NCBI GenBank assembly: GCA_964351865.1
Contig: CAYGPJ010000044.1
Location: 1-25,910 of the forward strand
Length of the DNA: 25,910 nt
Source: JBCDJI01 sp964351865
GTDB lineage: Bacteria; Verrucomicrobiota; Verrucomicrobiia; Methylacidiphilales; JBCBYL01
Direction of reading: 5' to 3'
Numbering within the stretch: position 1 is the stretch's first letter; each line of letters begins with the position of its first letter. Of the stretch, positions 8,449 through 17,076 are shown in pieces. The notes under the pieces are model-generated. The model made no database searches, was not told the DNA's origin, and worked only from the letters and a program-made list of their open reading frames with translations. Made by a program: the position numbers and the translations under genes.

Positions 8449-9687
8449 ATGCTACGTCAATTATTACCAGCTTTATTGGGTGTTTGTTTATTCGCCTGTG
8501 CGAAACCGGAGCCCCCGAAATATGCGACGATCGATGAAGCCATTGCACGAGGTGATCTGGCGGATGTGCAGCGACATGTGCAGGCGGATGCGGCATCGGT
8601 TCAGGCTGGCGAACGTCCGAACATGACTCCGCTACAAATGGCCATTTTGCGTCAGCAGCAGGAAATAGCGCTTTACCTGATTGAAGCGGGTGCAGAGGTC
8701 GACGTGGTGGATGGTGGCAAACGTACCCCGTTGCATCTATGCGTGGACCGTGATCTGCCAGCCGTGGCCGCTGCTTTGCTGGCAAAGGGCGCGAAGCCGG
8801 ATGAATGGGATAAGGGAGGCTGGACGCCGTTACACAACGCGGCAGCAAAAAATAAATTCGATGTGGCAAAAGTATTAGTAGCCGGAGGCGCTAATCCTAG
8901 TGCGCTAAGTGAACGAGGGGGAACGCCATTGCATGAGGCCGCTGCCAGTGCTGGTGGAGAATTGGTGCAGTTCTTGTTGGATCAGGATGTGGACCCCGCG
9001 ATTGAGTCACAAGACGGTAGCACCGCATGGTCGATTGCCCAAAGCAGTCAAAATGAAGCTGCTAGTAAAGTCCTGAAAGCGGCTGGTGCCGCACATGCGG
9101 CGGCGGAATGGATTTCTCTGTTTGATGGCGCCTCGCTGGAGGGGTGGACGCAACGGGATGGCAAAGCGAAATATGAGGTGCGGGACGGGATGATTGTCGG
9201 CACGTCGGTGACCGGCACGCCGAATTCTTTTCTTTGCACTGATCAGTGGTTCGGTGACTTTGAGATGACCTTTGAGGTGAATTGCGGAGCGATCAATTCC
9301 GGAGTTCAAATTCGTTCGCAAGCAACCAAGGGCCAGGGCCAGCAGCGAGTCAACGGACCACAGGTCGAGATTGAGCCATCACCGGGGCAGTCCGGCTTCA
9401 TTTATGGTGAAGGGTATTCCGGCTGGCGTTCGCCCGAACCGAAGTCGGAAGATCCTGCGGTGAGCCAGCATACCCATTATCAAAACGGAGCATGGAATCA
9501 GTACCGCATCGTGGCACAAGGGCCTCGAATTCAAACTTGGATTAACGGCAATCAGGTTGCCGATCTGACTGATGAGGAAAGCGATCAACTTTATCCGACA
9601 GGCTTTATCGGTCTGCAAGTGCATTCACACCAAGTCGCCGATGTGGAAATCAAATGGCGCCATTTGCGTATTCGCAAACTGGAATAA
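8449..9687 (+). CDS. Lipoprotein with ankyrin repeats fused to a DUF1080 (3-keto-disaccharide hydrolase) domain
   Basis: 412 residues. The leader MLRQLLPALLGVCLFAC ends in a lipobox (LFAC, Cys17), so the mature protein is membrane-anchored outside the cytoplasm. Residues about 25-215 hold five or six ankyrin repeats, shown by MTPLQMAIL, RTPLHLCV, GWTPLHNAA and GTPLHEAA. Residues about 221-412 are a DUF1080/PF06439 beta-sandwich: ISLFDGASLEGWTQ at the start, then MTFEVNCGAINSGVQIRS, WNQYRIVAQGPRIQTWINGNQVAD and GFIGLQVHS. Characterised members of this family cleave 3-keto-glycosides hydrolytically or by elimination. The ankyrin part probably binds a partner protein. The gene lies 35 nt after the cytoplasmic Gfo/Idh and 14 nt before the exported one. 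The fusion is the least ordinary protein of the cluster. Confidence 0.88.
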   Translation: MLRQLLPALLGVCLFACAKPEPPKYATIDEAIARGDLADVQRHVQADAASVQAGERPNMTPLQMAILRQQQEIALYLIEAGAEVDVVDGGKRTPLHLCVDRDLPAVAAALLAKGAKPDEWDKGGWTPLHNAAAKNKFDVAKVLVAGGANPSALSERGGTPLHEAAASAGGELVQFLLDQDVDPAIESQDGSTAWSIAQSSQNEAASKVLKAAGAAHAAAEWISLFDGASLEGWTQRDGKAKYEVRDGMIVGTSVTGTPNSFLCTDQWFGDFEMTFEVNCGAINSGVQIRSQATKGQGQQRVNGPQVEIEPSPGQSGFIYGEGYSGWRSPEPKSEDPAVSQHTHYQNGAWNQYRIVAQGPRIQTWINGNQVADLTDEESDQLYPTGFIGLQVHSHQVADVEIKWRHLRIRKLE

Positions 9688-9701
9688 GTCACAAAAATTT
9701 T

Positions 9702-11120
9702 ATGAAAGAAATAAATCGCAGAACCTTTATCAAAACGACGGCAGCGACGACAGCGGGAGCCTTTATCCTGCCGCGCTTTGCTATCGGCCAGCCGGGCCTC
9801 TCTGCCAACAGTAAGCTGAACATTGCCATGATCGGCGCTGGCAACATTGCGGGAATGGCTTATGGGGGGTGCAGCAGTGAAAATATAGTCGCGCTTTGTG
9901 ATATTGATTTGCGGATGATCAGCGCTGAAAAGAACAAGCGTGAGCAGCTAGCCAAGGCGCGGGAGTTTCAGGATTTTCGGGTGATGCTGGATAAAATGGG
10001 TAAAGAGATTGACGGGGTTTGTGTGAACACGCCGGATCATACCCACTTTAATGCGACGCTGGCAGCGATGGAGCGTGGCATCCATGTTTGTACTCAGAAG
10101 CCATTGACGCACAATATCTGGCAAGCTCGCACCTTGCGTCGGGCCAAGCAGGAATATGGGGTGATCACCAACATGGCGAATCAGGGGCATACCTATGATG
10201 GCATTCGCAAAATGCGTGAGATGTATGAGGCGGATATTTTCGGTCAGGTCAAAGAGGTTCATATGGGTTTTAGGGGGCCGAGTTGGGGTTCTAAATATTT
10301 CGAAAAACCATCGGCAATTCCGGTGCCCGGCCAACCCGTACCAGTGGAGGTGAATTGGGATTTGTGGCAGGGACCGCAATCCTTTGTGCCTTACAATGAA
10401 ATTTATCATCCACTGACCTGGCGAGGTTTTGATCACTACGGCACCGGCCAATTTGGCGATTGGTTCTGTCATATTGGGGACGGAGCCGTCTGGGTGCTGG
10501 ATTTGTATGAGCCGACGGTGATCGAGTGTGAGGAGCGTGGACCGGCGTTACCGGGCATGATTCCGGACTACAGTAAGGTGAGGTTTGATTTTCCTGCGCG
10601 CGGTCAGAAAGCGGCTTGTTCACTGTATTGGTATGATGGGGCGGTCAATGGGGGGCCTGCTATCAAGCAGCCGGAGGATTGGAGTTGGGGCAATACTCCG
10701 GACAAGGGTTCCTACTGGTTTGCAGATAAAGCGAATGCCTTTCTGGATGAACGATCCAATAACCCACGACTAGCAGATAAAGAGAGGATGCGTGAATTTA
10801 AGGAGAGTGGGGGTGTTCCTGAGAAGTATGCGCGGGTCAAAGGCGGACCCTTCCGCGAATGGGTGAATGCGATCAAGGGCGGGCCTGAACCCGGATCCAA
10901 TTTTGACTATGCCGCCCCGATGAGTGAAGTGGCTCTGCTGGGCGTATTGGCCCAGCGCTTTGGTGGGCGCATTGAGTGGGATAGTGCAAATATGAAAATA
11001 ACCAATCGACCTGAGCTGAATGACTACGTCAAAGAGCCGATACGTGAAGGTTGGCAAGCCGGCGAGAGTCTGTGGCAACAGCCGAGTTTCTGGCAGCGGT
11101 TAAAGGAAATGTTTGGTTAA
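9702..11120 (+). CDS. Tat-exported Gfo/Idh/MocA-family oxidoreductase, QKP variant
   Basis: 472 residues from the ATG at 9702. The frame is open further upstream, but the twin-arginine leader NRRTFIK (5-11), a hydrophobic stretch and Ala-Ile-Gly near 27-29 fix this start. The Rossmann motif is AMIGAGNIAG (42-51). NTPDHTHF (109-116) is conserved, and the EKP motif is replaced by QKP (132-134) in CTQKPLTHNIW, a pattern common in exported members from Planctomycetota and Verrucomicrobiota. The later FGDWFCHIGD region supplies the Asp/His pair. Expected activity is redox of a sugar hydroxyl with tightly bound NAD(P) outside the cytoplasm. It is 14 nt after the ankyrin-DUF1080 gene and 9 nt before the ThuA gene, so it is clearly in the operon. 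The best guess is 3-dehydrogenation of a glycoside that DUF1080 then cleaves. Confidence 0.88.
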   Translation: MKEINRRTFIKTTAATTAGAFILPRFAIGQPGLSANSKLNIAMIGAGNIAGMAYGGCSSENIVALCDIDLRMISAEKNKREQLAKAREFQDFRVMLDKMGKEIDGVCVNTPDHTHFNATLAAMERGIHVCTQKPLTHNIWQARTLRRAKQEYGVITNMANQGHTYDGIRKMREMYEADIFGQVKEVHMGFRGPSWGSKYFEKPSAIPVPGQPVPVEVNWDLWQGPQSFVPYNEIYHPLTWRGFDHYGTGQFGDWFCHIGDGAVWVLDLYEPTVIECEERGPALPGMIPDYSKVRFDFPARGQKAACSLYWYDGAVNGGPAIKQPEDWSWGNTPDKGSYWFADKANAFLDERSNNPRLADKERMREFKESGGVPEKYARVKGGPFREWVNAIKGGPEPGSNFDYAAPMSEVALLGVLAQRFGGRIEWDSANMKITNRPELNDYVKEPIREGWQAGESLWQQPSFWQRLKEMFG

Positions 11121-11129
11121 TCGGGAAAA

Positions 11130-12119
11130 ATGACTGAATTGAAAACGATGCAAAAAAGATTAATCATGGTGTTGCTGGCGGCGACATTGAGTGTAGCTGA
11201 CGGACAGGCAAACGTAGCTTGGAAGCCACTACATCAGGATGAGCCGGTGCCTGAAAAACGAGCCGCCGAGGTGATGGCGGCATTGCCAACAGAACCCATT
11301 AGTGCAGTGAAAGCCTCCCGGCGGGTGCTTGTATTCAGCGCTACCGCAGGATTCAGACATAAATCGATCCCTACCGGTAAGCTGGCGTTGACTGAAATGG
11401 GGAAGTCCACCGGAGCCTATGAAACAGTCGTCAGTGATGATCCTCACAATTTTGAGCCGGATGCTTTAAAGACATTCGATGCAATTGTTCTGCTCAGCCC
11501 GACGCAAGACTTCTTTATGCCGAATAAAAAGCAGCGCAAAGAATTTAGTGATGAAGACTGGGAACTACTCCAACAGCGACACGTTCGATTGGTGGATAAT
11601 CTGGTTGAATATGTTAAGAATGGGGGTGGCTTAGTGGGAATCCATAGTGCTACCGATTCCTGCTATGAGCATGAAGACTATGGCAAGACAATAGGGGGGT
11701 ATTTTGATGGCCACCCATGGACGGCTAACAGCAAAGTCACTATCGTGGTCGAAGATCCTGAGCATGAGCTGATTCAACCGGTATTTGGCAAAATGAAAGA
11801 TTTTGAAATTATCGATGAGATTTACCAATTTCGTCCAGAGCCCTATTCGCGCGAGCTTCTCAGGATCCTGCTGCATCTGGACCCTGCCAGAAGTGACGAG
11901 GTTAAAGGTATGAAGCGCAAAGATAATGACTATGCGGTATCGTGGGTGCAGCGGGTGGGCGAAGGTCGCGTTTTTTACAGCAGCCTCGGGCACAACCACG
12001 AAATTTTCAGTAATCCGCTGATGCTGAAGCATTATCTGGCAGGAATCCAGTTTGCGGTCGGAGATCTGCCAGCGGATACGACACCGAGCGCGGAGATTAA
12101 GATCCCCAACTTGAATTAA
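11130..12119 (+). CDS. Exported ThuA-domain protein
   Basis: 329 residues. The N-terminus has a Sec-type signal (about 8-27); a second ATG at 11148 would give a tighter signal peptide, but GGGAAAA just before 11130 favours the first. The ThuA/glutamine-amidotransferase-like fold runs from about 65 to 312: RVLVFSATAGFRH (65-77), GGGLVGIHSATD (165-176), GGYFDGHPW (189-197) and GRVFYSSLGHNHE near the end. ThuA proteins are named after the rhizobial trehalose utilisation locus, where they act with a Gfo/Idh partner (ThuB) in the 3-keto-trehalose route; their exact reaction is poorly defined. The gene starts 9 nt after the exported Gfo/Idh, giving the same ThuA-ThuB-like pairing here. Confidence 0.87.
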   Translation: MTELKTMQKRLIMVLLAATLSVADGQANVAWKPLHQDEPVPEKRAAEVMAALPTEPISAVKASRRVLVFSATAGFRHKSIPTGKLALTEMGKSTGAYETVVSDDPHNFEPDALKTFDAIVLLSPTQDFFMPNKKQRKEFSDEDWELLQQRHVRLVDNLVEYVKNGGGLVGIHSATDSCYEHEDYGKTIGGYFDGHPWTANSKVTIVVEDPEHELIQPVFGKMKDFEIIDEIYQFRPEPYSRELLRILLHLDPARSDEVKGMKRKDNDYAVSWVQRVGEGRVFYSSLGHNHEIFSNPLMLKHYLAGIQFAVGDLPADTTPSAEIKIPNLN

Positions 12120-12191
12120 TGATCCGCGGGGTCATGTGCGATCGAAATCATTCATAGATAAAAAATACGAAAAACTAACCTGAATATCATT

Positions 12192-13226
<1,035 letters not shown>

Positions 13227-13275
13227 TCTTAATCATCTTAACCACACTTAAATTAGGCTAGCTTCAGAAATCATC

Positions 13276-14460
13276 ATGCGAATAAGAGATATCAAAATAC
13301 TCTCGCTGGCATTGGGCGCGGGTTGCTTATTAACGATTCAGTCACTTGCGGCTAATGGTCATGTTTTCGGCGATCCGCCTGATGAGCATCACCCGTGGGG
13401 AATGCAGGATCTGAATCGTCCTCACCCCCCGGTGGTGACTCCGGGCGACAAACCCGGGTCAGCTCCATCGGATGCGGTGGTGCTCTTTGATGGTTCTGAG
13501 GAATCATTTAAAAACTGGCGGCATCTCCAGCCGAAAGATAAGCGCCGAGGAGACTGGGAGGTTGTTGATGGCATCTTGCAATGCACTCCCGGTGCCGGTT
13601 ATCTGGCGACGGTGGAGGAGTTTGGCGATTGTCAGTTGCACGTGGAATGGGCGCCGCCAGTTGAAAAGCAAGGTCAGGGGCAAGGGCGTGGCAACAGTGG
13701 CGTCTTTTTGATGGGGCAAGTTGAAGTGCAAGTACTGGATAATTTTGAAAACCCGACCTATGCCGATGGCACGGCTGGCGCGGTCTATGGGGTGATGCCT
13801 CCGGCAGTGAATGCGCTCAAAGGTCCGGATGCGTGGCAGTCCTATGATATTATTTTCCGGCGTCCGATTGTGAAGGACGGAAAGGTGCTGGATGTGGGTT
13901 CGATTACGGTGCTGGTCAATGGAGTAGTGGTCCAGGACAGCACTCCGCTGAATGGCGGCGGTGGTTACCGCCAGCGCAAGCATCCTGAAGACAGTTTAAA
14001 ATTTCCGGACAAAGGGCCATTGAGTCTACAGGATCATGGTAATCCGGTTCGGTATCGCAATATCTGGTATCGCAAGTTGCCGTTGCGTCCTGTCGAAGGT
14101 GGTTTCGACGGCAGACTCTCCCAAGAAAAATCCATGGAGAAGCGTAAGGAAACGGCTCAAAGATTGCGCCATGAAGCAGCGGAGTTGTCCGGGTATGATC
14201 GGGCTTTCCGTTTGATGGATTCGCTGTTGTATGAGGTGGATTCAGGCGCATGGAAAGAAGCTGAGCAACTGGCACTCGCCTACGTTAAAGAGTGTACTGC
14301 TCTCTCAGATGATGAGCTAAAACAGCGCAAAGGGGATGTTTTCATGCTGTCCAAAATGGTGATGCATTTAGAGAAATTTGATCGTATTTCCGAGGGTAGC
14401 ACCATCGCCAAGGAATTGAACCAGTTGACCAGAGATCAAGGCTGGGAAGTGAAACTTTGA
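13276..14460 (+). CDS. Exported DUF1080 protein (3-keto-disaccharide hydrolase family) with helical C-terminal extension
   Basis: 394 residues with a Sec signal peptide (about 1-26, ending QSLAA) and a Pro/His-rich linker (about 30-65). The DUF1080 beta-sandwich runs from AVVLFDGSE (about 67) to VRYRNIWYRKLP (about 271): WEVVDGILQCTPGAGYL, GNSGVFLMGQVEVQVLDN, WQSYDIIFRRP, ITVLVNGVVVQD. The Asn-Ser-Gly-Val-Phe-Leu stretch is typical of family members annotated as glycoside hydrolases. After residue 285 the protein continues about 110 residues with a charged, helix-rich tail (KRKETAQRLRHEA, KEAEQLALAYVKEC) that is not part of DUF1080. It is the second DUF1080 protein of the cluster, non-lipidated and without ankyrin repeats, so the two may handle different substrates or locations. 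Confidence 0.87.
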   Translation: MRIRDIKILSLALGAGCLLTIQSLAANGHVFGDPPDEHHPWGMQDLNRPHPPVVTPGDKPGSAPSDAVVLFDGSEESFKNWRHLQPKDKRRGDWEVVDGILQCTPGAGYLATVEEFGDCQLHVEWAPPVEKQGQGQGRGNSGVFLMGQVEVQVLDNFENPTYADGTAGAVYGVMPPAVNALKGPDAWQSYDIIFRRPIVKDGKVLDVGSITVLVNGVVVQDSTPLNGGGGYRQRKHPEDSLKFPDKGPLSLQDHGNPVRYRNIWYRKLPLRPVEGGFDGRLSQEKSMEKRKETAQRLRHEAAELSGYDRAFRLMDSLLYEVDSGAWKEAEQLALAYVKECTALSDDELKQRKGDVFMLSKMVMHLEKFDRISEGSTIAKELNQLTRDQGWEVKL

Positions 14461-14551
14461 GGAATCTAAGGTGCTTACGCGCCAGATTTCAGCATACAGA
14501 AGGCGTGCCACCTAGATCCATATTCGGGTTGGGAATCTGCGCGCGCTTACG
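14461..14551. repeat. Imperfect direct repeat in the gap before the small lipoprotein gene
   Basis: GGAATCT, 5 nt, GCTTACG at 14461-14479 recurs as GGAATCT, 6 nt, GCTTACG at 14532-14551. GCTTACGCGC (14473-14482) also occurs at 21668-21677. Between them an imperfect hairpin can form (AAGGTG...GCGCC with GGCGTGCCACCT at 14502-14513). No T-run follows, so this is not a clear terminator; it could be a processed or regulatory site or chance. Confidence 0.35.
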
Positions 14552-14564
14552 ATAAGGTATCTGC

Positions 14565-14942
14565 ATGAAAACTATTTTAAATTTTCTCATGGTGATGTTG
14601 ATCGTTGCCTGCTCCTCTTCATCAACTGAATCACAGGAAAATCAATGGCAGGGGAAATGGCTGCGTAGTGATGGTACCTACCAGTTGATTCTAGAGCCCG
14701 CAGCTGACGGAACCTTATCTGCTACCTACCTGAATCCCAAATCGATCCGGGTTCAAAAAACAGAATTGAAAACCTCGGGTGAAAAAGAACATCTGATTGT
14801 GGTCTTAAATGATATCGGGTATCCGGGTGCGGTTTATGACCTGGTCTACAGCCCGACGGCGGATCGCCTGGTGGGCACCTATTATAATCCGAATGCGGGT
14901 CAGACCTATGACATTGCTTTCGAGCGCGTGCCTCAACCGTAA
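14565..14942 (+). CDS. Small predicted lipoprotein of unknown function
   Basis: 125 residues. The leader MKTILNFLMVMLIVAC ends in a lipobox (IVAC, Cys16), followed by a Ser-rich linker (SSSSTESQEN). The rest (about 27-125) is predicted to be mostly beta strands: WQGKWLRSDGTYQLILEP, GTLSATYLNP, HLIVVLNDIG, YDLVYSPTADRLVGTYYNP, YDIAFERV. The alternating pattern of strand and small turn resembles lipocalin-like or DUF-type single beta-barrel domains, but no family is recognised. It is the last plus-strand gene before the oppositely oriented second AraC regulator and lies 104 nt after the DUF1080 gene, so it may belong to the catabolic operon or have its own promoter. Confidence 0.75.
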   Translation: MKTILNFLMVMLIVACSSSSTESQENQWQGKWLRSDGTYQLILEPAADGTLSATYLNPKSIRVQKTELKTSGEKEHLIVVLNDIGYPGAVYDLVYSPTADRLVGTYYNPNAGQTYDIAFERVPQP

Positions 14943-14968
14943 AGGCGGCTCAGCATGCGGGTGGTTAT

Positions 14969-15718
14969 CTACGCTCGGGTTGTTTTTTCCGCATGCTCTT
15001 TGCGGTAGCTGCCAGGCGAAGATCCAAATAGTTTTTTAAATTCGCGGGAAAAGTGGCTGTGGTCAAAGAAGCCTACTTCCTGAGCGATGTAAGTCAGGGT
15101 TGCGTCAGAGTGAACCAGAATCTGACTGGCCCGAGTCAGGCGGTAACGGATTAAAAATCGGGCTGGCGTTTGTTGAAAGGCATTGCTGAAGCGACGTTCG
15201 AACTGGCTGACGGACAGGCAGGCCACCTTGGCCATATCCGCGACACCAATCGGATTCTGATAGTGTTCACTGATGTAATCAACCACGTCGTTCATGCGGC
15301 GGTAGGGTTGCCAGGCATGATCGCTGCGGTCAAAGTCGCGCATGTATCCCACTATACCAATACAGTCACCACTTCGGTCACGCAGTGGGAATTTACTGGT
15401 GACGTGCCAAGATACGGAGCCGTCTCTATTGGCAACGAGTTCTACGCGATTCAGAATGGGTTCCCCGGTGCGGATGACTTGGGCGTCATCATGGGCGTAG
15501 TGAGAGATCATGTAACTGGGGAAGAAATCAGCATCAGATTTACCGATTAGTTCAGTTTCGGAATGCAGTCCTAATTTACCCAGTTGCAATGGATTGGCCC
15601 CGATGAAACGACCTTGCAGATCTTTCATGAAAAAATACACATCTCCCAAGGCAGAAAAAACTTTCAGGATACTGGCAGGATCCAGTTGAGAGATGTCGGG
15701 TGTTGCTGTGGCAGGCAT
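14969..15718 (-). CDS. AraC-family transcriptional regulator with N-terminal PAS domain (second copy)
   Basis: 249 residues. A PAS domain covers about 15-133 (SALGDVYFFMKDLQGRFIGA, ELIGKSDADFFPSY, TGEPILNRVELV, CIGIVGYMRDFD). The AraC-type double helix-turn-helix covers about 145-245 (IGVADMAKVACLSVSQFERRF, LTYIAQEVGFFDHSHFSREF, SPGSYRKEH). Domain order and many conserved positions match the regulator at 4844-5626, but the recognition helices differ, so the two may bind different operators or sense different ligands. It is convergent with the small lipoprotein gene (26-nt gap) and divergent from hemL (89-nt gap), which places it at the right edge of the catabolic cluster. Probable role: ligand-responsive activator of part of the cluster; the ligand is unknown. 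Confidence 0.88.
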   Translation of the reverse strand: MPATATPDISQLDPASILKVFSALGDVYFFMKDLQGRFIGANPLQLGKLGLHSETELIGKSDADFFPSYMISHYAHDDAQVIRTGEPILNRVELVANRDGSVSWHVTSKFPLRDRSGDCIGIVGYMRDFDRSDHAWQPYRRMNDVVDYISEHYQNPIGVADMAKVACLSVSQFERRFSNAFQQTPARFLIRYRLTRASQILVHSDATLTYIAQEVGFFDHSHFSREFKKLFGSSPGSYRKEHAEKTTRA

Positions 15719-15807
15719 AGGAATTATGCCAAGGCTAAGTCTAGTAACGGCATCCGAAAATATATTTTTACTTTCGGTCTGCGGTTTATCTGGGAGATTA
15801 AGGTTCT
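15719..15807. promoter_or_regulatory. Divergent intergenic region between AraC regulator and hemL
   Basis: Short AT-rich region that must hold both promoters. An inverted repeat CCGAAA (15754-15759) / TTTCGG (15772-15777) around an AT-rich 12-nt spacer is the only dyad noticed. GGGAGA (15792-15797) and TAAGG (15799-15803) lie before the hemL ATG and are weak ribosome-binding candidates. Confidence 0.35.
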
Positions 15808-17076
15808 ATGGATTCAGAAGTATTATTTAAACGGGGACTCCGAGTGATTCCTGGCGGGGTTAATTCACCGGTGAGAGCCTTTCGTGCGGTGGGAGGAATC
15901 CCTTTTTATGCGGAGAAAGCTGCCGGAGCATATCTCTGGGATGTCGATGGCAATCGGTATGTGGATTACGTTTGCACTTGGGGGCCGGCGATTCTAGGGC
16001 ACGCCCCGGAGGCCGTGATTGAAGCGATTAAAGCTGCCGCTGATCGTGGCACCAGCTTCGGGGTGCCGGGGCCACTGGAGGTGGAGATGGCGGAGAAAAT
16101 TGTCGAATGGGTTCCCTCCGTTGAGAAAGTGCGTATGTGTAACAGTGGTACGGAAGCGACAATGTCATCGATTCGGTTGGCGCGCGGTTATACGGGGCGG
16201 GACAAGATTGTGAAGTTTGAGGGGTGTTATCACGGCCATGTAGATTCCTTACTGGTGAAAGCCGGATCGGGAGCACTGACGCTGGGACAACCGGACAGTG
16301 CCGGGATTCCTGCGGCCTTGGCGCAAGAAACCATCACGCTCAAATTTAATGACATCGAGGCACTCACGGAACTCTTGGAAAACTTAGGCGATCAGATTGC
16401 CTGTGTCATTCTGGAGCCGATTCCTGCTAATGCGGGATTGATCTTGCCGGATCCGGAATTTCTCAAGGTGTTGCGGGAACTGTGTTCTCAGTATGGGATA
16501 GTGCTTGTTTTTGACGAAGTCATGACGGGATTCCGGCTGAGTCAATCCGGTGCTCAAGGGATTTTAGGCGTCACTCCGGATTTGAGTGCTTTTGGAAAAG
16601 TGATCGGAGGCGGGTTGCCTGTGGGAGCCTTTGGCGGCAAAGCCGAAATCATGGATTATCTGGCTCCGGATGGGCCGGTTTATCAGGCCGGCACTTTGTC
16701 GGGTAACCCGCTGGCGATGGCTGCTGGTTTGGCCCAACTGGCTGCTCTGGAAAAAGAGAACGCTTTTGAGAAACTGGAACAGATCGGTCAGCGGCTGGAA
16801 GGCGGAGTCAGGAAGATTCTTAATCACTCCGATGTGGAAGCTTCCTTTTACCGTATCGGTTCGATGTTCTGTCTGTTCTTCACTAACCAAGCGGTGAAAA
16901 ATCTTGATGATGCCAAAACCAGCGATGCCGATGCTTTCCGCACTTACTTCCATGCGATGAAAGCCAAGGGTGTCTACGTTCCGCCTTCACAGTTTGAGAC
17001 GAATTTTATCTCACTCGCCCATTCGGAAGCTGATGTGGACTTGACCCTTGAGGCAATCGAGTCGATTCTGTCCTGA
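15808..17076 (+). CDS. hemL: Glutamate-1-semialdehyde 2,1-aminomutase
   Basis: 422 residues, the usual length of this PLP enzyme, which converts glutamate-1-semialdehyde to 5-aminolevulinate in the C5 pathway of haem and tetrapyrrole synthesis in the cytoplasm. Diagnostic features are the N-terminal GGVNSPVRAF (16-25), CNSGTEATMSSIRLAR (111-126), YHGHVDSLLVKAGSGALT (141-158), VFDEVMTGFR (234-243) with the PLP-binding Asp, and the Schiff-base lysine K264 in AFGKVIGGGLPVGA. These distinguish it from other class III aminotransferases. It is the first gene of a four-gene run in which each following gene overlaps the previous by 1-4 nt, so an essential housekeeping gene drives three poorly known genes. 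Confidence 0.97.
   Translation: MDSEVLFKRGLRVIPGGVNSPVRAFRAVGGIPFYAEKAAGAYLWDVDGNRYVDYVCTWGPAILGHAPEAVIEAIKAAADRGTSFGVPGPLEVEMAEKIVEWVPSVEKVRMCNSGTEATMSSIRLARGYTGRDKIVKFEGCYHGHVDSLLVKAGSGALTLGQPDSAGIPAALAQETITLKFNDIEALTELLENLGDQIACVILEPIPANAGLILPDPEFLKVLRELCSQYGIVLVFDEVMTGFRLSQSGAQGILGVTPDLSAFGKVIGGGLPVGAFGGKAEIMDYLAPDGPVYQAGTLSGNPLAMAAGLAQLAALEKENAFEKLEQIGQRLEGGVRKILNHSDVEASFYRIGSMFCLFFTNQAVKNLDDAKTSDADAFRTYFHAMKAKGVYVPPSQFETNFISLAHSEADVDLTLEAIESILS

Noticed and set aside
9654..9701. Upstream extension of the exported Gfo/Idh gene to 9654
   Set aside because: It would overlap the DUF1080 gene by 34 nt and bury the twin-arginine signal inside the protein; the ATG at 9702 fits the leader.
14952..14997. 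AGCATGCGG/CCGCATGCT inverted repeat at the lipoprotein/AraC convergence as a terminator
   Set aside because: The loop is 28 nt, most of the structure lies within the AraC coding end, and the T-run is inside the loop rather than after the stem.
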